From positions 666,217,501 to 666,281,500 of the forward strand of contig CM057456.1 in assembly GCA_016271365.2 (NCBI GenBank): a DNA stretch of 64,000 nucleotides, in the 5' to 3' direction. A program made the position numbers and the translations under genes. Every line of letters begins with the position of its first letter. The first letter of the stretch is position 1. Shown here piece after piece: positions 55,140 to 64,000 of this stretch. The notes under the pieces are model-generated. The model worked only from the letters and a program-made list of their open reading frames with translations, did not search any database and had not been told where the DNA came from. The DNA comes from Neoceratodus forsteri. Taxonomy: Eukaryota > Chordata > Ceratodontiformes > Ceratodontidae.

Positions 55140-55500
55140 AGCAGTAGAAGATCTGTGAGTAAAAACTGGCCAACCTGAATATGTACTGTCTGGAGGCCAG
55201 GACAATGAAGAGGGACTATGACTGATATAACCGAAACACATAAATATCTAAAGGGAATAAATAGAGTGGAGTGCCAACAGCTGTTCAAACAATGTGAAGG
55301 TTCTGGGATAATAGAATATAATCATACTTTTTCTTTGAAGGATTCAAGTGGGACATGAGAAGATGCTTCTTCATGGAGACTGTGGTGGAAAGCAAAGGTG
55401 GAACCTTAACCATATAGGAAATTAACATAAACATGTTCACAGGTTTCAAAAAAGGGTGGAATAGACAAATGGTCATGGTCAAAATAATGGCAGGGGAGAG
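55140..55500 (+). pseudogene. CR1-like LINE, C-terminal fragment
   Basis: The conceptual product reads TMKRDYD..ETHKYLKGINRVECQQLFKQCEGSG and DMRRCFFMETVVES and FTGFKKGWNRQMV, the ..RGDMIETFKYLKGINKV.. C-terminus of CR1. It probably belongs with the RT-start fragment at 53.1-53.7 kb; the intervening part is lost or replaced. Confidence 0.75.
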
Positions 55501-55651
55501 GAGTCAAGTGAGGGGTACTCAACTAACAAAGCAGAGCTACAAATGGACAGCATTGCATAGACTGTACCCACATGTGACTAGTAAGGGCTACGTTGGGGAC
55601 CAGACCAATACTCACTGGACTGACAGCATTTTTTTGCCTATACAATTCTAT

Positions 55652-56370
55652 GAGTCTGATTCCAAGTCGAATGTCGCAACTTGCTGGCGTATGCGAGTTA
55701 TGAAATTCGCCGCTACACCAGGGACATCTGCACCACATTCCAAGTGTGGCAGGGTCCTGGCACTTGCAACATGCAGAATATGCCATGTAGAGGCTTATGC
55801 CTCGGGCTTGGTGTAGAAGCCCCGCATGTCACAAGTCATGGCAAGCTACTGGCAGCACCCCTGAAGCCCCCACCCCAGAACACCATGGCACACATCAGAG
55901 GCAATGGGGGCAGGAAAGGTGGCACATGCATCCATGGGGTGCACCAGAGATTGGACCACTGGGGTCCCCAACGTTCAGGGTGGGGCATGAGAGACACTTT
56001 GGCACTGTTGTCATGGTGCCAAAGGGTGTGCAGCTGACAGAAAGCATGATCGGATGCACCTTAGAGAAGTTCCAGGCTGCTCTAACTTAGCACTGCCAGT
56101 GTGGCTCTCAGAATTGCTCTAGCAGGTTATAGCAGCCGCCCTTCTGGAATAGGGTGCAGTTACTGCCATATCCCACCCTTGTGCCATATCAGTGTGGGCT
56201 ACGGTGTAATGGGTGGCATAACCAAGGTTTGTTGTAGCCCACAGTATACATGGTGCAAGGCACCTCTTGGAATCCCAGCCGGTGAACCGCTTGGCATAAG
56301 TCAGGAGATACACCAAGGGTTTTGGTGTATCTCAGCTTACCCCAGCATACTCGGTCTTGGAATCAGGAGC
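55652..56370. mobile_element. Harbinger-like non-autonomous transposon A
   Basis: A 719-bp GC-rich element. The left end is GAGTCTGATTCCAAG; the reverse-complement right end is GCTCCTGATTCCAAG. CTGATTCCAAG is shared with the neighbouring element. Open frames on both strands are by-products of GC content. The GATTC-containing ends suggest PIF/Harbinger, but no 3-bp duplication could be confirmed. Confidence 0.65.
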
Positions 56371-56487
56371 CATATTTCTATTTAAAGTTTGACTCTCACC
56401 TACATTGTATAAATAGGGAATATGTCATGGGGCATCCAGGAATATTTATTTAATGAATGAGGAAAAGCTTACCAAGCTAAAATAGCC

Positions 56488-57199
56488 GGGGCCCAATTCC
56501 AAGGTGTCTTACATATGGTGCAAGATGAGTTACACCAAACCCCATTGCATAAATCACAACTTGCTTCATGCGTTACACCTTTTACTATTCCAAAAGGTGA
56601 TTATGCCATCCACTACACCTGCAACCCGCAATGGCATAGTGCAAGGGTGTATTACAGCAGCAACTACACCCTATTCCTAAAGGGCAGCTGCCCTAACCCA
56701 CTGACACTATTCTAAGAGCTGCACTAGTACAGTGGAGTTAGACCATCATGGAGATGGTCTAAGGGGTATCTGTCCATGCCAATCAGTGGATGCCCACTCC
56801 ACAGTGCCATGCAAAGGTACTGCACTGCTCCCTGTGCCCCCTGAACACATTCATGCCCCTCACCCCATGAATGTCAGGGACCCCAGGTCCAAATTTTGAA
56901 TTGCTCCCGCGAATGACAGTGCCACCTCTCCAGCCCCCCATGCCCCCTGGTACTTGTGGTAGTACTCCTGGCTGGTGTTCTCCAGGGGGGCAGCTGTATG
57001 CATGCCATGACTTGTGACATCCAGGCTCAATGCATCATGCATTTGGCACTAGCCTGTGGCTGCTGCAAGTAATGAACATAGGTGCCTGGGGCCCTGACTG
57101 TCCAGGAATATGGTGCAGGGTCCCTGGCACAGTGCCACATGGTGCTACTTGCATAAGTTTGTGAATTGCACCATGCCTCTTGGAATCAGCCCCCCCCCC
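56488..57199. mobile_element. Harbinger-like non-autonomous transposon B
   Basis: A 712-bp element. The left end is GGGGCCCAATTCCAAG; the reverse-complement right end is GGGGGGCTGATTCCAAG. Similar size, composition and internal GTGCAA/TTGCAC motifs to element A, ~120 bp away. Confidence 0.65.
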
Positions 57200-57375
57200 C
57201 GGTTTCCAGATGCATACTGTGGGGATGGGGAATAAAGGAGAGAAACAGTACAGTAGCATCAATGCAGTGACAATGCCACTTCAGCTACAGGAGCTGAACA
57301 CAAGTTAACAGTATACACAGATTTACAGAATTCAGTGCAGCTTCAATTAGACAACTGACAACTGTTATTTGGGGA

Positions 57376-58011
57376 TCACTTACTTAAAAATCAGAAATCA
57401 TGGTGTGCTAGAGTCAGGGGTGCCATTTTTAAATTTAGTGCTCCTTACTTTTGTTATATTGATTTAACCTCTTTTTGGGATGTTTTAATTTTGTAAACAA
57501 AGATCCCCAGAGTTTGAAAGTCAGTGCTGAAATCTAGCCATAAGATGGTGCCAACGTGACACATGATTACGTCATTGAAGCGAGACAGCTAACACAGACT
57601 AATAGAAGCCCTATATACTGGTCCATTTGAGCTCATACTGTAAAACTTCTAAAGTTGACCAACATACCAGCCAGCACCTAACACATGCATCAGACTCTGC
57701 TGCATGTGTTAGGTGCTAATTGGCATGTTGTTGGGCTTTAGAAGTTTTACACTATGAGCTGAAATGGACCAGTACATAGGGATTCTGTTAGTCTGTTTTT
57801 TCTGTCTCTCTTCAATGACGTAATCACATCGCATGTCAGTGCCATCTTATGGCTAGATCATGGCATGACTTTCAAACTCTGAGGAACTTTGTTTACAAAA
57901 TTAAAACATGCTGAAAATGGGTTAAATCGATATAACAAAGGTGAGGAGCACTATATTTTAAAATGGCATTGCTGGCTACAGCACATCACAATTTCTGATT
58001 TTTAAGTAAGA
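57376..58011. mobile_element. Long fold-back (palindromic) element
   Basis: Two ~312-bp arms (57376-57689 and 57701-58011) are reverse complements at roughly 85% by eye, with only ~11 bp between them at the centre (around TCAGACTCTGC). Landmarks: CTTAAAAATCAGAAAT, AAGATGGTGCCAACG, ATTACGTCATTGAAG, and AGCACCTAACACATGCA next to the centre. No coding frame. It is non-autonomous; the superfamily is unknown. Confidence 0.85.
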
Positions 58012-58309
58012 AATCTAAAAAAAGTAATTATTTAGGGGCCCTTTAAAGGACACCAAAACCATCTTTTACACATTTTTTAAATGATTCCATAGATTTGTAA
58101 AGGAAAGGCTGCTATTTACATTTATACTGAAACTGCATGTATTAAAGAAGGATAAATGCAGTTTCATAACATTTGAAAATTCTAAACACAGCCCCTCTTG
58201 ATTCAAAAATCCTGCTGTGAGAATCCTAAAATGACTGCCTTGATGATGTAAATGAAGTGTGAGATAATAGCTGTGCAGATGTATTCTAGCTCCACTAATT
58301 GTATTCAAA

Positions 58310-58790
58310 TGCAAATAACTATACAATGAAAAATGATAGCAGGGTACTATGAGCACCAAAGTTGTTCAACACAACCATATCAACAAAATGAGTTGTGTTT
58401 CATTTATAGATACCTTTTAGTTTTATACAGGACAATTAGCAAAAAACCACAGCAGAAACGTCATTTATTTTTCAACAAACAAATGCAAATAACTTTAAAA
58501 CAGAAAAATGATGACATTTTACTGTGACCACATTTGTTCAACACTAAAATATCTACAAAATAAGTGGTGTTTCATTTCTATATACCGTTTAGTTTTTTTA
58601 TATAATTAGCAGAAAACAGCAGAAAATGCAATTATTTTCACTTTTTGCAATAAACAAATACAAATAACTTTAAGAAGAAATATAATGGTATAGCTCTTTG
58701 AGCACAAAAGTTGTTTAGAACAGAAATATCTACCAAATGAGTGGTGTTTCATTTACAGATACCTTTTTGATTTTTTTAATAATCAGCTTA
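58310..58790. repeat. Tandem array, ~174-bp period, 2.7 copies
   Basis: The landmark CAAATAACT recurs at 58312, 58486 and 58661. Each unit also carries AA.ATGA.AGCA/GACA, TTGTTCAACA..A.AATAT C.AC.AAATGAGTGGTGTTT and CATTTATAGATACC.TTTAG. Confidence 0.85.
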
Positions 58791-58835
58791 AAATGGAAAG
58801 AAATATTTGTGTTTTCCTTTTTTTTGAGGTAAGGC

Positions 58836-58975
58836 ATAAATAGAATGAATATGCTACCTTCTTACTGGAAATATTGTTGATATGTTTATTCTCACCATGA
58901 GTGACATCATCAGGTTAATCAACACAAGAACAAAAAATATCAACATTTCCAGTAGGGGGTAGCATATCCCTTATA
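58836..58975. mobile_element. Small inverted-repeat MITE (~140 bp)
   Basis: The left arm GAATATGCTACC..TTACTGGAAATATTG is mirrored by the right arm CAACATTTCCAGTA..GGTAGCATATC. Confidence 0.7.
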
Positions 58976-59444
58976 CATACAGTAAAGCAGGCAAGGAAAT
59001 CCCTGAGTCCTGATTGGTTGAGATTTTATTCTTGCCATGGCAGTAAAAGAGCATCACCAATGGTTAAAAACAAGTCCCTGCCAACCAGAGCAACAAACAG
59101 AATTCATAAGCCACTTTCTTCCTCGTTTCCATCACAAACATGGCTGCAACCTTTACTCACATATAACAAACTTCAACTAGGTCCCCAAAATAAGTCAATT
59201 AAATTAAATAAATAAAACAATTGAATGTTATTTTCACTCAAGAGCCCCTTCCTACACACATACATACATTTAAATAAACAATGAAGTACTTTTCAGGGTT
59301 TCCATGGCTGTTGTTTCTTCGATGACTATGGGAAATCCCTCTCCTATCCCTGCCAGTTCGCTAGAGAATTCCCTGCTCCTTACCTTGGCAACAGATACAA
59401 TTGAGGTTCTGACTCCACTTGAGGCCTGTTTGTGTGTCTGTGTG

Positions 59445-59880
59445 TGTATTTATTTATTGAATTTTGTTGACTGGGTAAGCCCACTGAGACTAGAAGTTCC
59501 TTTTTCAGGGGCGCCCTGGTGGTGGGGATACAGATGGTAACCAACTGAAACTAAACCGAATTAAGTTGTTGGTGGTATTTCTAGTGAATGGAGGACATTT
59601 GACCAGGACACCAGGGAAATTTATCCTACTCTTTTCTAGAAGTGCCATAGGATCTTTAACATCCACCTGAACAACCACCAGCACAGACAGATGGGACCTC
59701 AGTTTAACGTCTCATCTGAAAAACGACACCTCAGGAGTGTAGCACCAACCTCATGCTGCACTACAGTGTCAGTATTGGGATATTAACCCAAATGCCTGGT
59801 GTGGGGATAGAACCCACTGCATTCTGATCTTCCAGCCTTAGAAGCAAGTGTGCTACCTGCTGAGTCACTGACACTGACAT
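59445..59880 (-). mobile_element. tRNA-derived SINE, long form
   Basis: On the minus strand the head is at the right end: AGTGACTCAGCAGGTAGCAC (A box) and AGTGGGTTCTATCCCCACAC (B box). The central domain has CAGATGAGACGTTAAACTGA and GTTAAAGATCCTATGGCACT and CCTGGTGTCCTGGTCAAAT, which I remember as a segment widespread in SINEs of sharks, lungfish and amphibians. The tail (left) shares GGGTAAGCCCACTGAG..CAGG with the SINE at 41741-41963 and ends in TTTATTTATTG, an L2/CR1-type tail. The family name is not verified. Confidence 0.75.
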
Positions 59881-59954
59881 CTCCTGGCCTCAGAAGAGAG
59901 TGTGCAACCTGTGCTAACTCTGAACAATTTTGAATTCATATGTTCCATGTTACC

Positions 59955-59990
59955 ATTCCATATGTGTGTGTGTGTGTGTGTGTGTGTGTT
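59955..59990. repeat. (TG)n microsatellite
   Basis: About 15 uninterrupted TG units followed by a G-run. Confidence 0.95.
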
Positions 59991-60719
59991 GGGGGCATTC
60001 TACTACTGGAATAATGCAGAACTTTGAGTTCTTCTATTCCATTGTAAACAATCCACAGTGTATTGAATGTGAAGAAAGACAAATGACTGACAGAAAACAT
60101 CTGTGGAGGGATTGTTTAACATTATTTAGCAACATTTTATTATATTTGTTGTGGCTTTGAAAACTTTTAGAGTGTTTGTTTTTTAAAAGCTGCCTATTGG
60201 CCATTTTATATAAGCAATAAGGCACTCCAGGGATGTGGATGGTACTAGGTTTACCTCACGATCACTGAAGGCATCCGGCTTCACCTTGTGCCTCACTACA
60301 CCCCTGACCATTCTGGAGGGGGCCTCTAGACTACCAGGGATATCTACGATGAATATTATTTCTTTTTTTGAAATTCAACATATTTATAAATTTTTTAGAA
60401 AGGTTAACAGAAGTAATATTCCAAGAAGTAGTAAGACAAGACAAAACCCTCCTTCAATACCATTGAAAGAAAGAAGATACCAGGAAGTTATTGGCATAAA
60501 TGAACCATAACAAAAAATATCATACTCCTTTCCCAACCCCCAACTCCCCTCCCCCCCCAAGGGTGTGCCTTATTAGGTTTAAAAAACAACATATTAAAAA
60601 AGATGACCTGATATGTGATGAACTAGTAATGCCAAACATAAGAAAAGGCAAGGTAAAAGGAAGAAAGGGAATCACAAAAACCCAATCCAGAATAGTCAGA
60701 GGCAAACATTATACAAAAC

Positions 60720-61118
60720 CTAATTCAAATATAATGCATACAGCTTATCCCATTTTAAGTGGAAAGAAGTCATACAGTTCCTGGAGCTGGCTATTAACCT
60801 CTTGGTATTTAAACAGAGAGACATCTCTTTAATCCACTCAGCATGTGGTATGACCAACTGATCCATCCAATGTTTTAAAACCAGCCTCTTAACTACTATA
60901 GAGATTAAAGCCATGTGGAATCTGCGCTCCCGAACTGTAATATTAGAAAACATACCAAGGATGCATATTTCTATAGTGAACAGCTCACCCAGACCCAAAA
61001 GTGGGCCTAGATTGGTCTGAATTGTATTCCATAAAGGAGCCACTTTGTCACAGTGCCAGAGAACATATATTAGGCTCCCTTCCACTGCCGAACACTGTGT
61101 ACAAAAATCCGAGGACAT
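60720..61118 (-). pseudogene. L1 ORF2 C-terminal Cys/His segment
   Basis: 132 codons. FCTQCSAVEGS..YVLWHCDKV is the Cys/His motif; EICILGMFSN and RLVLKHWMDQLVIPHAEW follow. It ends at the natural ORF2 stop near 60720. A single frameshift near 61090 separates it from the preceding 389-codon block. Confidence 0.88.
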
Positions 61119-62239
61119 CTACCTAGCTTAGCCAACTTAACCAGAGTATAATAGAGATTATTTAAAATGTGATATTGAATTAGTCTATGTCTATCTTGTG
61201 TAAGATATCTATGTAGGTCTACCCAAATCTGCTTCCAGATCAGATGGGAGTCAGGTAGAAAAGACATCCAGATTTTAGCCCCAGTAAGGGCATTAGGGCA
61301 TTTAGTCTCTAATAAAAGGGAGTAAATCTTAGAAAATCCATGGGACTTATTCGCATATTCATGAATCTGGTCTAAGAAGGGTCTAACCTGGGATGATCTA
61401 AACTTAGTCCCAAAAGTGGTGAATATAAAGTGTTTTAGCTGAAACACTCTAAATATATGTTTTTGAGGGATATTCAGTTTATCGCTTATATCAGCTGATG
61501 AAAGGAGAGAATCCTGGGAAAACAGGATTTCTACAGAGAGATCCTGCAGCTGAGGAAGCCAGTCTGGGGCAAGCAGAGCACCCCCAATTATAATGTTAGG
61601 GTTGGAAATGAGAGGTTGCGCCATTTCCTTTTTAGAGCTAATATTAAAGAAATTCCAACACTGAGTCAAAACTTCTATGGAGGTCCCTACAACTGAACTT
61701 TGTAGAGAGGGAGGTAGTGCAGAGGTGGTGTAATAAAACATTCTAGGTGAATAGAGACTATATGTATCTAGTAGTTTCCTCTCTAATTGTAGCCAGATGG
61801 GCAGATATGAATCAGGCCCAGCTTCAGACCATCTCCCCAATTTGGACAGGTGGCTCACCCAGTAATATAACATAAAACTGGGGAGGCGGAGCCCACCTCT
61901 CTCCTTGAGTAAGTTAAGTTTGAGAAAGGCCCTTCTGGAGTATTTGCCTTGCCAGATAAATTTAGAAAGGGCAGAGTGTAATTGCTGAAAATAAGATATT
62001 GGGAGCCAAATGTTCAATAGATTTAAAGGGTAAAAGATACAGGGCAAGACATTCATTTTTATAATATTTATTCGGCCCCATAAGGACATTGGAAGAGAGG
62101 ACCATCTGTGAAGGTCTTGTACCTTCACCAACAGAGCATCCAAATTAAGTTTCCTAAGGGCCTCTGGGTCCCTAGTGAGATGTGTTCCTAGGTATTTAAA
62201 TGAGGAGGAGGACCATACCAAAATGGACAAAGTTAGCAT
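61070..62239 (-). CDS. L1 ORF2 post-RT region, 389-codon open block
   Basis: The longest open frame in the window. FKYLGTHLTRD at the start corresponds to the segment after the RT palm (FKYLGI.L), then LPMSLWGRINIIKMNVLPCI (LGRIN.IKMNILP), SKFIWQGKYSRRAFLKLNLL, KERGGLRLPSF and YYWVSHLSKL, all hallmarks of L1 ORF2 downstream of the RT. The apparent start is a frameshift product rather than a genuine initiator, since the YADD-containing piece precedes it directly. Confidence 0.9.
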   Translation of the reverse strand: MLTLSILVWSSSSFKYLGTHLTRDPEALRKLNLDALLVKVQDLHRWSSLPMSLWGRINIIKMNVLPCIFYPLNLLNIWLPISYFQQLHSALSKFIWQGKYSRRAFLKLNLLKERGGLRLPSFMLYYWVSHLSKLGRWSEAGPDSYLPIWLQLERKLLDTYSLYSPRMFYYTTSALPPSLQSSVVGTSIEVLTQCWNFFNISSKKEMAQPLISNPNIIIGGALLAPDWLPQLQDLSVEILFSQDSLLSSADISDKLNIPQKHIFRVFQLKHFIFTTFGTKFRSSQVRPFLDQIHEYANKSHGFSKIYSLLLETKCPNALTGAKIWMSFLPDSHLIWKQIWVDLHRYLTQDRHRLIQYHILNNLYYTLVKLAKLGRCPRIFVHSVRQWKGA

Positions 62240-62423
62240 GGAGGGTGAGAGTATTTAATGGGAATATAACAGATTTGGAATTATTCAATTTAGAATTAAC
62301 TACTTGGCCAAACTTATCAATAATTTGCAGTGCATGTGTTAGAGAGGATTCCAGATTGGCCAAATGCAGAAGAATATCATCTGCGTACGCTGAGAGGGTC
62401 AGGGATTGTTGGTATACGAGCAA
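62196..62423 (-). pseudogene. L1 ORF2 RT catalytic segment
   Basis: 75 codons containing TLSAYADDILLHL, the intact RT catalytic box, followed by GQVVNSKLNNSKSVIFPL (the SG.KIN..KS motif). A frameshift near 62210 links it to the 389-codon block. Confidence 0.88.
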
Positions 62424-62424
62424 C

Positions 62425-62625
62425 CTATGACCGGGGGGAATGTTTAATTCTGATTAACAGAGGTTTTAAATATAGATTAAACAAAAAGGGAGATAAGGGA
62501 CAGCCTTGCCGAGTGCCGGTAAACAGGGGGAATTGGGAGGAGAAACCCCCATTACAATAGATTCTAGCGGTAGGGGATTTGTATACCATCTGAATCCAGT
62601 GAATGAAAGTTTCCGGGAAGCACAT
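62425..62625 (-). pseudogene. L1 ORF2 RT segment before YADD
   Basis: 66 codons with FIHWIQMVYKSPTARIYCNG and GTRQGCPLSPFLFNLYL, the RT motif immediately upstream of the catalytic box. It overlaps the end of the 298-codon block in another frame. Confidence 0.88.
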
Positions 62626-63362
62626 TCTTCGAAAAGAGTGACCCAGAGAAAGTCCCAGTGCACTCTATCAAAGGATTTTTCTGCGTCTAGTGAGATTAAA
62701 GCCATAGGTATCTGGGAGTCTTGGGCCACTTGAAAAACGTGCAAAAGGGTTCGCAAGTGATCAGCAGGGGATCTGCCTTGAATGAACCCCACTTGTTCGG
62801 GGCTCAGCAAATTAGACCAGACCTGTTTAATTCTAAGGGACAAAATTTTGGTTAGAATTTTAATGTCACAGTTTAGTAGTGAGATCGGACAGTAGCTGGC
62901 AGGGTCTTTCTGAGGTTTGTCTGGTTTCAGGATCAAAACAATCATGGCTTCCAGTAAAGTAGAATCTAGGGAGTCCGAGGTGAACATGTAGTTAAATAAC
63001 TTCAAGACAAGGGAAGCAATTTCCTTATAAAAAACTTTATAGAAGTTGGAAGGAAAACCATCAGGTCCTGGGGACTTGTCCCATTTTAGTCCATTGATCG
63101 CACCCTCAACTTTCATCAAAGTAATAGGGGCAATTAACGTCTTGGCTTGGTGGGCTTGTAGGGAGGGGAGATGAAAATCATCTAAAAATTGCTCAGTATG
63201 GGCATGGGAAGGCTGAGAAGGGCCCCTACTATATAAGTTCCTATAGAAGGCCTCAAATATTTGAGAGATATCTTGAGAGGAGGTTGCAATAGAGCCATCT
63301 GGGAAACACAGGGTGGGAATCAGTCTTGAACTTTCTATTTCCCTAAGTTGAAGGGCTAGCAT
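62466..63362 (-). CDS. L1 ORF2 RT N-terminal block, 298 codons
   Basis: Contains LMKVEGAINGLKWDKSPGPD and GFPSNFYKVFY (the SPGPDG motif), EAMIVLILKPDKPQKDPASY and CPISLLNCDIKILTKIL (the YRPISLLN motif as YCPISLLN), QVGFIQGRSPADHLRTL and ALISLDAEKSFDRVHWDFL (the D.EKAFD.V motif, catalytic Asp kept). The true sequence changes frame near 62590. The enzyme copies element RNA onto nicked target DNA in the nucleus. Confidence 0.9.
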   Translation of the reverse strand: MLALQLREIESSRLIPTLCFPDGSIATSSQDISQIFEAFYRNLYSRGPSQPSHAHTEQFLDDFHLPSLQAHQAKTLIAPITLMKVEGAINGLKWDKSPGPDGFPSNFYKVFYKEIASLVLKLFNYMFTSDSLDSTLLEAMIVLILKPDKPQKDPASYCPISLLNCDIKILTKILSLRIKQVWSNLLSPEQVGFIQGRSPADHLRTLLHVFQVAQDSQIPMALISLDAEKSFDRVHWDFLWVTLFEECASRKLSFTGFRWYTNPLPLESIVMGVSPPNSPCLPALGKAVPYLPFCLIYI

Positions 63363-63610
63363 TCTGCCTGGTTTCCCTCTTTGGTCAAAAAAATGGCTTT
63401 GGTTTTAAGCATAGCATATTCTGCCTTTTCCCTTAGCAAGTCCGCGTATTCATTCCGAAGCTTCAACAAAGCTTCTAGGTCGGATTGAGAGGAGGAGGAG
63501 AGTAACTTATTTTCGGCCAGCCTAATCTGATTTGACAGCGAGATATCTCTAACTTCTCTTTGTTTTTTTCTTTTGGATGCTAACTTGATAAATTCACCCC
63601 GATGAAACAT
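63356..63610 (-). pseudogene. L1 ORF2 linker between endonuclease and RT
   Basis: 84 codons, Lys/Arg/Glu-rich and helical in character (EFIKLASKRKKQREVRDISL and LLKLRNEYADLLREKAEYAM), as in the L1 region between the two enzyme domains. A frameshift at about 63360 separates it from the RT block. Confidence 0.8.
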
Positions 63611-63706
63611 TTAAAAGAGCACCATATTAGATCCTCCCTAGTTGTAGAACCCACATTAAATTTTATAAAATCAGAAATCAGCGACTTAATGTGTGAAATT
63701 GTACGT

Positions 63707-63934
63707 TCATCTTTTAGGAGTTGTGTATTTAATTTCCATGAGGTGTCTCTGAGCATTCAGGTCAGGGAGAATCGAAATCCATGCCATGGAGTGGTCAGAG
63801 ATGGCAACAGGTTCAATACCTGTCAGTTGGATGTTCTTGAGAAAAATATTGCTAATAAGGATAAAATCAATTCTGGACCATGAGTGATGGACTTGTGAAT
63901 AAAATGAGAACAACTGTTCAGAGGGATGAAGCAT
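63707..63934 (-). pseudogene. L1 ORF2 endonuclease C-terminal part
   Basis: 75 codons. SRIDFILIS and AISDHSMAWI are the last two conserved boxes of the L1 endonuclease, with the SDH catalytic His intact. The rest of the domain lies beyond 64000. Confidence 0.85.
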
Positions 63935-64000
63935 CCGCCATGGGTCACATAAACCCAGTAGTTCTATAAAGTCCCTCAGAGCAAGTTGTGCAGGGGAAAG

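Larger units (their letters stand above)
60350..64000 (-). mobile_element. L1/Tx1-like LINE, minus strand, 5' end outside window
   Basis: The 3' end lies at about 60350-60368 (TTTCTTTTTTTGAAATTC on plus, a short A-tail on minus) and the element continues past 64000. Its ~370-bp 3' untranslated region is followed by ORF2 in seven open pieces. It is related to the fragment at 1-1475 and is the best-preserved L1 here. Confidence 0.92.

Noticed and set aside
55433..56385. Several 90-127-codon plus-strand frames as a gene
   Set aside because: They overlap each other in different frames within a GC-rich transposon with clear inverted ends, and none carries a known motif.

Overview
This is a repeat-dominated stretch of a large vertebrate nuclear genome. 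No host protein-coding gene, rRNA, functional tRNA, CRISPR array or bacterial-type operon is visible. The contents are long interspersed elements of three groups (L1/Tx1-like, L2-like and CR1-like), tRNA-derived SINEs, many short DNA transposons with inverted termini, tandem arrays and microsatellites. This mixture, with L1, L2 and CR1 all abundant and low GC, fits an amphibian (a caecilian is my best guess), a lungfish or a similar non-mammalian vertebrate with a bloated genome. That assignment is inference and was not tested.

Layout. 1-1475: 3' end of an L1 on the plus strand. 1.5-4.7 kb: an unclassified repeat ending in a hairpin, a microsatellite cluster, and a tandem array of ~400-bp units each carrying a tRNA-like segment on the minus strand. 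4.7-11.6 kb: mostly unassigned DNA, a CR1 3' tail, a mosaic of inverted and direct repeats (7.6-9.2 kb) and small inverted-repeat elements. 11.66-14.94 kb: a CR1 split by a 2.34-kb hAT-like transposon. 15.6-16.0 kb: a TTAA-type MITE. 17.2-19.1 kb: a minus-strand CR1. 19.26-26.09 kb: an old L2 interrupted by a nearly full-length 5.4-kb younger L2. 26.1-32 kb: MITEs, L2 remnants and fold-back elements. 33.17-34.12 kb: an inverted-terminal-repeat transposon with a clear target duplication. 34.3-38.5 kb: a SINE, fold-back DNA, hexamer-based repeats and a second copy of the hairpin-ended repeat. 40.2-49.3 kb: a full-length but decayed L1 containing a SINE and a CR1. 49.3-60.3 kb: CR1 fragments, two adjacent Harbinger-like elements, a 630-bp near-perfect palindrome, a 174-bp tandem array and a second SINE. 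60.35-64.0 kb: a minus-strand L1 that runs off the window.

The elements do not form a pathway; they record a sequence of insertions. Several nested events can be ordered directly, because target duplications and restored reading frames identify the interrupted host element: younger L2 into older L2, CR1 into L1, and hAT into CR1. All retrotransposon reading frames seen are broken, so nothing here looks currently able to move by itself, although the minus-strand L1 keeps its YADD catalytic motif.
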